Below are positions 50,243 to 64,000 of a stretch of 64,000 nt of DNA, in pieces. Each line of letters opens with the position of its first letter. Position 1 is the stretch's first letter. Source of the stretch: Rotaria sp. Silwood1 (taxonomy: Eukaryota > Rotifera > Eurotatoria > Philodinida > Philodinidae); contig CAJNOP010000220.1 in NCBI GenBank assembly GCA_905250075.1, positions 193,434-257,433 of the forward strand. Direction: 5' to 3'. The notes under the pieces are model-generated. The model was not told where the DNA came from, did not search any database, and saw nothing but the letters and a program-made list of their open reading frames with translations. The translations under genes and the position numbers were made by a program.

Positions 50243-52579
50243 ATGTTCACCTCATCTGATCCAAATTTACCTGATTTGGATTTTGAACTTGTTGATGAAA
50301 GACAACAAAATACATATTTAAATGAATCAATAATTAAAGATCTATTATCATCACCAACATCAACATATCGAATTGTTAAACAAACGTAAAAAAAAGCAAT
50401 TTACAATTATTTTAATATCTTTTTTTTTGTTTTATTTTCTATCTTCATTAGAACTCCAAATAAACGTAGTGGAATAAGTCAACTACGTAGACAATTAGTA
50501 AAATTTTCCTTTTTAAAAATAAAACATAATCGTTTTTTTTTTGTTTTGTTTTTCCTAGACTGATGAAAGTTCAAATAGACAACGAGCATCACCAAATTCA
50601 ATTGGTACAAATTTATCATCACAAACATCATCTATTTTAAATCGAGATAGTAATCCAATACGAATAAGTAATTCATCAAATGCAATACGAATGTCATCAC
50701 CAGCAAATACAAAACAATTAGATTCTGTTACATATTTACTTAAACAAGCAATTGCACCAACACAATTTAGTCAGGTTAATGTTTTGTTTTTTTTCGGTAA
50801 TTTGAAACTAATAAAATAGTTTTTATTTTTATTTTAGACTGTTCAAAGTCGTCTTGAAAATCCAACAAAATATCATCTTGAACAAATGTGTCGAAAACAA
50901 AGTTTAATTGGTGATGAACATTCTGTTATACAACATCTAGAAGAATCATCACCAGATAGTGAAATTACATCTGAAGTAATTTCATTTTGTTTTTTTTTTT
51001 TTGTTAAAATGAACTCTATTTTATTATTTTTTTTGTAGATGGATGATCAACTTAATGATGATACAACATGTGGTAGTATTGAAAGTAACACACGTAGTAT
51101 TAGTATTACACCTCGAGTAAGGATTTTTTTATTAAAAAAAATTCTTTGCTCATAATAAAATTTTGTTTTTTTTAGTTATCAACAACAGTTACTGATGATC
51201 ATATTGGTTCAGTATTTTTATCATCATCATTATCAAAAGATGGAGGTGATAGTAGTTCTCGTCATTCATCATCATGTCCAACAAATATATTGAGTGCTAA
51301 AGCAAAAATTGGTTTACCATTAACAGAAGATGAAATGCGTCTTGTTATACGTGATCGACAAAAAAAAGATAATCATAATATGAGTATGAAAAAATAAAAT
51401 AACAAATAATTTATATGTTTTTTATTTTTTAGTTGAACGTCGTCGTCGATTTAATATTAATGATCGTATTAAAGAACTTGGTACTTTATTACCAAAAGGG
51501 ACTGAGTTGTAAGTGCCACTCAAGATAAATTTTTGTAATCTATGAAGAAGAGCATAGTTAGAGTTTTCTTAGCATTAAACATATCGACTATTTTCTTATA
51601 TGACATTCTTTTCAAATGGAGTGCTAATTATAACAACAAACTAAAAAAAAAAAGGATAGTCTTATTACTATTTATATATTGATGATGTTTATTCAGTTGT
51701 TTTACATATCTATGAAAAGAAACAAAGATTCAATCAATATGAATATTAAATAAGAGAGATCAAAGATTGTAAGTGAAATGTTATACGTTCAATTAATAAG
51801 TTCGAATGTTTTTTTCAGAAACACAAAAAAAAAACGCAGCAATATTTAACCTTTGAATAAAAGATCATCAACTAAAATAAAAATATTCTCATCTATAAAC
51901 ACATCATTGATCAATAATTAAGACAACATAAACATTTTAATTTTTTATTAAAAACAAAAAAAAAATTGTTCTTTTTTTTTTTTTTTAATAATTTTCTCAG
52001 AGATTCAAAACAAAATAAAGGTACTATATTACGTGCATCAGTTGATTATATTAAAATTTTACGTCGACAATATGAGAATGCTGGTTTAATTGAAGCAAAA
52101 TATCAAATGCTTACAGAACAAAATATTGTATTACAAGAACGAATTAAAGTTAGTTTTTAAAAATTAAATATCTTTTTTTTTTTTCAAAATATTTTTCTTA
52201 AACTTTTATATAGGAATTAGAAAAAAAATGTTTAGCAGCTGGTATACCAATAAATTCATCAACAACAATAAAAAGTTCACCAGCTATAGCAGTTGTTAAT
52301 ACAAATGTAATTAAATTAGAACCATCATCATTATCATCATCATTAAATAATAATCCATTAGTACCACCATCAACACCTATATTTGCAACATTTGATACAC
52401 TTCCACCACTTGATTCACTTTCATCATTTGGTATTGTTGATGAAGATAGTAATGATACAAATAGTGTTGTTGGAAATACTTCAAATGATCCATTATCACC
52501 ATTTACACATGATCCATTTTTATCTTCGACATCATTTGGTTTTGATAATGAAATGGATATTGGAGGAGGTTTTTCATAA
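50243..52579 (+). CDS. MITF: MITF/TFE-family bHLH-leucine-zipper transcription factor
   Basis: Nuclear DNA-binding factor; the family binds E-box/M-box (CACGTG-type) sites and controls lysosomal and lineage genes. Nine exons (50243-50385, 50452-50497, 50559-50774, 50838-50975, 51039-51116, 51176-51383, 51433-51508, 52001-52148, 52214-52579) close in phase to 472 residues. The conserved N-terminal motif [18 protein letters not shown] is at about 138-156. The basic region [19 protein letters not shown] (from about 268) and helix 1 [12 protein letters not shown] are almost identical to vertebrate MITF/TFEB/TFE3. Helix 2 is [18 protein letters not shown], then a zipper runs to about 365. The tail is Ser/Asn-rich with [11 protein letters not shown], like the TDPLLSS tail motif of MITF. 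The loop is split by a 492-nt intron. Which vertebrate paralogue is closest cannot be told by eye. Confidence 0.95.
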
Positions 52580-52881
52580 AATCTCTTTATTATATTTTTG
52601 TTTGCTCAATATCTATTTGTTTTTCTCTTGTATATACCTATGTTTAATGTTTACAATAGAAACAAAAACAAAAAAAAAACTTATATGAGAACAACTTGCT
52701 ACTACTTCAAAACAGTACTTTTGTGAATATGTATATTTGGTGCTAGCAAGCATAATTTTTGTTCTCGATGTTTTTTTTGTTTTGCTATTTTGTTCTTTTT
52801 GTAGACATTATTTACTCCCTGCACGCATCTATTTCATCTGTGTGATATGCCCTTGTATTTAAACTAAAAATGTATTCATTT

Positions 52882-52882
<1 letters not shown>

Positions 52883-52913
<31 letters not shown>
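52883..52913. repeat. (ATT)n microsatellite
   Basis: About ten uninterrupted ATT units in the probable 3' UTR of the MITF gene. Confidence 0.9.
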
Positions 52914-52914
<1 letters not shown>

Positions 52915-54623
52915 GAGTGTGTTTTGTATAGTGTATATTTTTTATTCGTGTATATATGATCGAACAGTTCTGTTGTCATCATCTATTTATTCTACTTATT
53001 TTACTGTGAAATAAACGAAAAAAACACTCTGTTCATGCATGACATTAGATACCACAAAAAAAAAAATATTTTATTTTTTTTGTAGTATGTAACATTTGAA
53101 GTGATCTACATGAATTTAACAAATGATACTAGAGCTCTTCAAAAAACAAAAAAAATTATTGCTTCATTTTTTCATTGAGTAAAGCAGTTTTTTTTTTGTT
53201 TTGGAACAATCAACAAATCGATATTAATATCTGTTTCTAATAAATATATTTAGAAAATTATTTTATTTTCTTATTGTTATCATTCGAATTAAATTGTTAC
53301 AAAGTTTTTTTGTAAATTAATCATATTTATTCTATTAAATATTATTAATTTTTTTGACTTCTATAAAATTCATTATTTAATTATGGATAAATCATATAGA
53401 AAATATAATGGCATTGTTTAATATTAATGTACCTATTTGTACTTTTAGAAGGTCAAGGCCATAAAATATGTGACGTATTTATATCGATTATACCATACAT
53501 TTTTGCGCAATTACTATGTCATATGTTTTTATGAAACGATGTCATTACAATACGATAAGTTGTGTATCTTTCATAACTAGAGCAATGTTATAACATTTAT
53601 GAAAAAACTAAACATGAAAAATAAAATTACAATAGAGAATATAGAAAGATAAATCAAAAAAAAATAGAAAAGATTAAGAGATTAATTTGCTTTTACTGTA
53701 AACATTACAATAGTTTTTAACTTTTTGTTTTTTTTAGAAAGAACTTTCAATATAGATTCTATATAAATGTTCGTAATCTTTCTAAACAATAAAAAAAAAT
53801 GAATTGATATTCGTCTAGAATATTTTACATTATCAGTTTGATTAATATTAATATCAATCTAATATTTATCTTGAAGTATTTGTTGATTTAATTTTTATTT
53901 TATCTATTTCTTTATTTGATGTCACTCAATGAGCATCTTATCAAATAATACAATTATATTTTGTCATTCAATACGATTTTATCAACAGAACATCCTTGAC
54001 GTCAAAATTCGATTAACTCTAATAAATGCGAGAGTTTTGTTTTTTTCATATTAATTTGAATCTCTTGAAGACAAATAAAAACATATTGATTCAACTTAAT
54101 TAGTTTATTATTCAATTTTTATATAAAATATAAACAAAAACTAAATATTAAAATTAGATAATGTTTGATTATGATCGTATCAAATTAAAACTATAGAATA
54201 TACAATGATGCTCAAAATTAATCATACATTAATATTTTTCATATTGTATTACTTATATATCAAGATAGTTTGTACTCTGTATTTATTTCTTTTCAACAAA
54301 AAGATACATTTAGAAAATATTTCTTACTTTTTAGTATTTTGTAGTCTTGAAAGCAGAGTTATATTTTGCCGAAAATCACATGTTGAAACTTCCTTAGAAT
54401 CCACCTATTAGAAGTGTAAATTCAGTATAAACTAAAGATTTTGTACACTGACATTTTAAAGTTACATATCTGAACTGGTTTTAATCGGCTGTCAGAAACA
54501 CTTGTAATGACTGTAGTTTTAATTTATGTTTTCATTTTATTTTGTTGTGAAAATTTTTATCAATTGCTACTTCATGCAACTATGACAATATCTATTGTCC
54601 ATTTCAGAGTTAAATGGCCGTGG

Positions 54624-55160
54624 GCAAATTTTGAATAATTTTTGGTAGGACTGAGATAGAGATCTATGGTTTTCACCGTTGGAAAGAATAGATGAAGATA
54701 CATCGAATTATGTATAGAAAGATTTTTCTAACTACTTTCATAAAGGTTTAGTCAAATGTTTTCAAAGAATTGCTTTTTTTTCTATGTGAAAAAAAGTAGC
54801 TTTTCTATCAAAATACTACAAAAATTTACATTTTTCGATTATTTTGTTGACAAAAATCAGGTGGTAAATTGTGTTCCGATGGTTTGGATATCATACTGGT
54901 AGTAGTTAGGAACAGCCTCTTGATATAGTTTTCTAGGCTTTCCTTTGATGACTCTAGCGCACTCCTGAAAACCAATAAATTAATATCGGAACTATGAGAA
55001 GCATGCTGTTTTTCTTGAAGCTTTATGTAAAACCTATTGTAAAGTAGCTATAGAAATATTTTTATATATAATTCGATGTGTCTTCATCTGCTCTATCCAA
55101 CGGTGAAAACTGCAGATCTCTATCTCATTCCTACCAAAATTTATTCAAAAATTGAACTTT
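54624..55160. mobile_element. Foldback element between MITF and the C2-PDZ gene
   Basis: The left arm (TTTTGGTAGGACTGAGATAG, GTTTTCACCGTTGGA, GATGAAGATACATCGAATTA) and the reversed right arm (TTTTGGTAGGAATGAGATAG, same GTTTTCACCGTTGGA, GATGAAGACACATCGAATTA) match over about 200 bp. A unique centre of about 150 bp lies between. The ends are not sharp and no target duplication is clear. It is non-coding. Confidence 0.7.
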
Positions 55161-55308
55161 CTATCAATAGGCGTAGTCTTATATTGAATTGATTCTATGC
55201 CTTGAAAATTTATTTTTGCAATATAATAATAAAAAAATCGAACGCATACAATAGATTTTCTATATAATATATTCAAACAAAAAACAAAAAAAAAACTTAT
55301 CACTATAA

Positions 55309-56466
55309 TTAAACAAATGTATTCGTTGGTGAACCTTTTACAGCAAGCATTGATGAATTACTCATTGGAAAAAATGGTTTTTCTGTATTTATTGTTGTCT
55401 GTTGAATAAATGATTTTGGTTCAATATAATGTCCTAATTGTGCTAAATCAACAAATTGTCGATTTGATGATAGAAAACAAGTTCTTTTATAATATGGTAT
55501 AGATGAATCACTATATGTTGATGAATCTTCAGTTGATGATAACAATGAAAAAAATTCATGATTTAATGATACATTTGGATAACGATGAATATCTAATATA
55601 ATTGAATGTTTTACATGTCTAATTAAATTTGATATAGTTCTTTGTTGAGCACGTGAAACATTTTGACCATTAATTTTAACAATATAATCACCTGATTTAA
55701 GTCCACATTGAGCAGCTGAACTATTTTCAATAATTTTTTCAATAAATGTTGGACTATCACCAATAATAGTAAAACCAAATGAATTATTTTTACTACGTGA
55801 AATTATAAACTAAAGAAAAAAACAACAATAATAATAATAATAATTAAATTTTACACATACTTGATGTTCTTCTAAATTTACAATATTACGATTTATTTTT
55901 GTTATTTGTTTTTCATTATTATGATTAGATATTTGTTTATGACATAATTTACCAATATCTTCAGGTAATAAATAAAACCAACCATGAATCTTAATAAATA
56001 ATAATAATCAAATTATAATAATATAAATATAAATTAATTTATACTTTTTGTTTTTTTAATGTATTTCTTATTCCAAATGATAAACAACCATGAAATATTA
56101 TTTTTTGATTTTTTTCTTCTTGTTCAGAATTATAAACAAAAAAACATAAACGTTTATGTATATCATCATTATTAATTTCAAATGTAAATTTTTCATTAAA
56201 TATTCCTGAATGATTTATATTTGGTATAGTACGTGTATGACATTGTAATGGTTTTTGATCAGGTATAAGTGTTAATTTAATAAAAATATTTGATAAATAT
56301 GAATAAATATTTTTAACTTTTAAAACTAAAGGGATATTTTTTTTTTGTTTCTTGAGAGAAAAAGAAAAAGATATTTTAATTTACCTTTTAATGTTAAATG
56401 ATTATCTGATGTGATAAGACTTAATTGAATTATTCCTAATGTTGTTAATCGTTTTTGTTTATTCAT
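55309..56466 (-). CDS. C2-PDZ protein resembling the N-terminal half of RGS3
   Basis: Four exons (56466-56385, 56325-56045, 55989-55861, 55809-55309) close in phase to 330 residues. Residues about 7-135 form a C2 domain: LTTLGIIQLSLITSDNHLTL, VLKVKNIYSYL, IKLTLIPDQ, then GCLSFGIRNTLK and GWFYLLPEDIG, close to GCMSFGVKSLL and GWYYLLGEHLG of human RGS3. A PDZ domain follows (about 168-235): NSFGFTIIGDSPTFIEKI and AAQCGLKSGDYIVKINGQNV. The tail is Ser/Thr-rich and ends with a stop; no RGS domain follows. Such proteins usually act as scaffolds at membranes. The start is provisional: the frame upstream (EEYSRLAITKAKKLIN) is open back to an acceptor near 56513, so a further 5' exon may exist. Confidence 0.8.
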
Positions 56467-57429
56467 ATTAATTAATTTTTTTGCTTTTGTTATTGCTAAT
56501 CGAGAATATTCTTCTGAATATTAATAAAATTCGGTGAATCAAATAAATTTTCTTGTCGATTAATATCACTTTATGGTGTATAAGTCATTGTATTTCTAAA
56601 GAATTGGATAAAAAAAAAATCATGTGAAAAAATGCTAACACTTGATAAAAGAAGAGAAAATAACAAGCTTTTGTTTTTGTTATTTCTCACCTACTTATAC
56701 AATTGATTTTTGTATATGCATAAAAAACAAAATTAAATAAGTCTTAATAGACACTCACCATTATAGTTATTCAATTGAAAATGATTATCTTTTTATTTCA
56801 ATAGAACGAAAAAAAAAATGATTGAACTTCATATCTTTTCTTCGGTCAACGCAAAAAAAAAGAAAATAGCCAATCGTTGTTGTTTTTCAGTTTTTATTTT
56901 TTAGATTGATGATGATTTAGATCAATTATGTAAATGGATTTGAATGTTTATTATATGTAATGATGGGTGAAGTAGTGAATGAGATGGAATGTTTAACAGA
57001 CAAATGTTAATGAAAAAAAAATTTTCTCACGAATAACATCTTTTTCAGATTAACAAAAGTGATAATTATATGAATGATACTATATGTTTAAGCAAAAAGA
57101 AAGAAAAAAAAAAAGAAGATAGATACGTTATATTTATATATTATTGATGATGAAATCAAAGAATATGCGAGATATGGAATTAAAAGATAAACATGTCAAC
57201 GTATGATGATGTATATCTAAGTAGTTCCTGCTGAGAATGATATGAAAAGCATTCAATCTATTGGACATGTTACTAAATAGAAATTTTCAACAATTACTGA
57301 TTAACGATGTAACTAGGAAAATAAAAGTTATAAGTGAGACAAGGCTCAATGAAGGAATCACTGCAAGTGTACTGAAGTATCTAGTAAAAATGAGTTTTAA
57401 TTTAGCAAAATTTTTTATATTAGTGTAAA

Positions 57430-58047
57430 TACTAATTTGAATCGCTTTTTGAGTCGGGATTATGTGCATCGTGTAGTGTTTATTGAGCTATGAATCTTCT
57501 GAAAAGAGTTCGGGCCCATAGATTATTACTAAGAAGATACTGCATTTTTACGGTATTTTTTAACAGAATGCCATAGTCTCTCTCTGGAATATCAGAAAAA
57601 CTGATTTTCAAATTTTGACTTGAAACTTTGCAACGATATAAGCCTTAATGAAAATGGTTTATGATGAAAGCTTCAGATCTTTTGATTGTTTCTATCCTGA
57701 AATAAGAACATCGAATCTGCCTGTATGTGTACGAGCGATATAAAAGACAAGCTTTTACCATAGTCGTATTTCAGGATCGAAACAACCAAAAGATATGAAA
57801 CTTTCACCATAAACTATTCTCATGAAGGCCTATATCTGTACAAAGCTTCAAGTTGAAATTTGCAAATCAATTTTCCTGACAGAGACCATGGCATTCTGTT
57901 AAAAAATACTGTAAAAATGAAGTATCTTCTTAGTAATAAGCTATGGGCCTGAACTCTTTTCAGAATATTCCTAGCTCAATAGGCACTACATGATGCACAT
58001 AGTCTCGACTCAAAATCAATTAATCACTTCGGGTTCCTCCCTCGTTA
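57430..58047. mobile_element. ACGAGG-family foldback, third large copy
   Basis: The right end reads, reversed, AACTAACGAGGGAGGAACCC then GAAGTGATTAATTGATTTTG, as in the copy at 31900. The left arm begins at GAGTCGGGATTATGTGCATC, so its outer 35 bp or so are lost. The arms share AAGAGTTCRGGCCCATAG, ACTAAGAAGATACT and TTAACAGAATGCCAT up to a centre near 57740. It is non-coding. Confidence 0.78.
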
Positions 58048-58181
58048 GTTACCATAAAACTCATTCTATTATACTATTAATTTCTTGTTGTTTTTTAGAA
58101 TCTATGATTAATTTTATCTAACATAGTGTTTCAAAGAAAAGTAGTCTATGATCCTCACTTATTTTACTCTAAATCAGAGTA

Positions 58182-58577
58182 TAGTGACGGACAAAATTTT
58201 AGAGCACATTTTATTTTATGAATTATTTTGCTCAAAATAATTTGTTGTGGAAATTGTTTTTTGATAATGTCATCTTAAAGAGTGTAAAATTCTGAACAAA
58301 ATGAGAGGATTGCTGCGTTTTTTACGACCTTCCCTTCAGAACTTAGAAGTATCACAAAACATGAAAAACTGCATCTTTTAACCAATATTCAGCGATTTTT
58401 CAGTTTTTTTTTAGAAACCTTGCCATCATAATCTATCGATGAAATCCTGGTATATAATATGTTAAATAGAGCTCTTTATTGACTATTCAAATCACTAATT
58501 GGAGGTCTTCAAAAAAACTCATTTTAAGCAAAATAATTCATAAAATAAACTGTACTCTAAAATTTTGTCCACCACTA
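58182..58577. mobile_element. TA-target MITE, Tc1/mariner-like
   Basis: The left end is TAGTGACGGACAAAATTTTA and the reversed right end TAGTGGTGGACAAAATTTTA, each flanked by TA (58180-58181, 58578-58579). The inverted similarity extends through TTTATTTTATGAATTATTTT to about 55 bp; the interior (about 280 bp) is unique and non-coding. Confidence 0.8.
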
Positions 58578-59400
58578 TATATGTAACTCTGTTTAAATCA
58601 TCAAAAAGTATACTTTCAATTTCTTCATTTCATGTCCATCTGAATACTCATAGTGTAATCTATATTATCCATAACTAATCATGAATAATAGATTATCTTG
58701 TATTGACTTATCTCTCGACATATATCAAATTTACTGTTGAACAAATTCGATTGATATTCTTATGTGTCATCAGAGAAAAGAAAAAGCAAAGGAGGATTAT
58801 ATTGTTTGATCTGTTCGTTTACTTATTATTCTTCTTGTGTTCTTTTTTCGTTATATTTATTCAGAAAAACAAATCAACAAGTTTTCTTTTTTTTTTGTCA
58901 ACTTTCTCCTAATTAATCCATAAACTTGAAACTAAAGTATAACATGTTCGAATTTCAAAAAAAACAAAAAAATAACAAAATCAAAGCTTTATAAGTAGAA
59001 ATTATTAAACGAAATAAATAATAACAATAATTTCTCATGTTTCTTTTATTTTGTTGATTGACTTTATCTCATCGTTGTGTTAGAATTTTTTTCTACTAGT
59101 TATTTTTTTTTTCGTTCTCATATGAGGATGAACTGAAAAAAGAACGTGCTCGTTTAGCATCTGAATGTAGACCGGATAATGACAAAGAATGTACGCCAGA
59201 ATAAAATAAGACCAAAAAAAAATCATCATTGAATGTAGCCGAATAAGTTGGACATAAATAGGGATTGATGAATAACATGAGTAATAACGAGAAAAATCTT
59301 AACAGACATACAAAGAAGAAAAAAAAATGACAATGAGAAACAGAATATGCAAACACACACAAAAGGATAGAATAGTCTAGGTTTTTATTAAATTTAAAAG

Positions 59401-63989
<4,589 letters not shown>

Positions 63990-64000
63990 GTTAATTATAT

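Larger units (their letters stand above)
52580..55308. other. Convergent intergenic region between MITF and the C2-PDZ gene
   Basis: AT-rich DNA holding the MITF 3' UTR, an (ATT)n microsatellite at 52883-52913 and a foldback at 54624-55160. I see no exon. Open frames here are low-complexity. Confidence 0.4.
56467..59400. other. Intergenic between the C2-PDZ gene and HSPA4
   Basis: It contains possible 5' exon sequence of the C2-PDZ gene near 56470-56515, a large ACGAGG-family foldback (57430-58047) and a TA-target MITE (58182-58577). From 58600 to 59400 the sequence is AT-rich and should include the HSPA4 3' UTR. I see no other gene; the frame at 59096-59362 is low-complexity. Confidence 0.4.

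Noticed and set aside
56520-56760. First exon of the C2-PDZ gene ending at the ATG before GTGAGTG near 56757
   Set aside because: Joining it to the acceptor near 56513 runs into a stop in the ATG frame; the in-frame option has no start codon. The internal ATG at 56466 was preferred.

Overview
The window reads as nuclear DNA of a small, intron-rich invertebrate. It is strongly AT-rich outside exons, most introns are 45-60 nt with GT/AG ends and T-rich acceptors, and the gene set is plainly animal (PRMT5, an MITF/TFE factor, USP31/43, HSPA4/HSP110, a P-glycoprotein). I think a bdelloid rotifer is the most likely source. This rests on intron size, base composition, many short palindromic DNA-transposon relics and GT/CA-rich telomere-like islands, and is inference, not proof.

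Layout. 1-3.6 kb: no convincing gene, but two blocks of a diverged CTAGTC/CCCGTC minisatellite. 3.6-10.6 kb (minus): a complete ABCB full transporter with about 27 exons. 11.3-13.8 kb (minus): two gene corpses, a PP1 phosphatase fragment and a CDC37 pseudogene. 15.4-17.0 kb (minus): an LRAT-domain protein with a glycine-rich hydrophobic tail segment. 17.8-19.3 kb: three hAT-type non-autonomous elements, one nested inside another, all with recognisable 8-bp target duplications. 20.9-26.7 kb (minus): a USP31/USP43-type deubiquitinase. 27.3-30.7 kb (plus): PRMT5, divergent from the USP across about 530 bp. 30.7-50.2 kb: gene-poor and repeat-rich, with a small two-exon unknown gene, a hAT transposase remnant and a single-exon membrane protein interrupted by an assembly gap. 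50.2-52.6 kb (plus): an MITF/TFE bHLH-leucine-zipper factor. 55.3-56.5 kb (minus): a short C2-PDZ protein resembling the N-terminal half of RGS3. 59.4-64 kb (minus): HSPA4/HSP110, starting at the right edge.

The functional genes are ordinary single-copy-style housekeeping or signalling genes with no operon logic; exon phases close without frameshifts in every gene I reconstructed. The most distinctive content is the population of foldback elements: at least ten near-perfect palindromes of 250-1000 bp. Six of them, plus a decayed fragment, lie inside introns of ABCB, USP, PRMT5 and HSPA4, and one family with ACGAGG ends occurs at least four times. I saw no retroviral or LTR element, capsid-bearing element, CRISPR array or rRNA gene. 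No single new molecular system is demonstrated; the strongest leads are the nested 32-bp-repeat hAT element, the ACGAGG foldback family, and the LRAT/glycine-zipper and small cysteine-containing genes.
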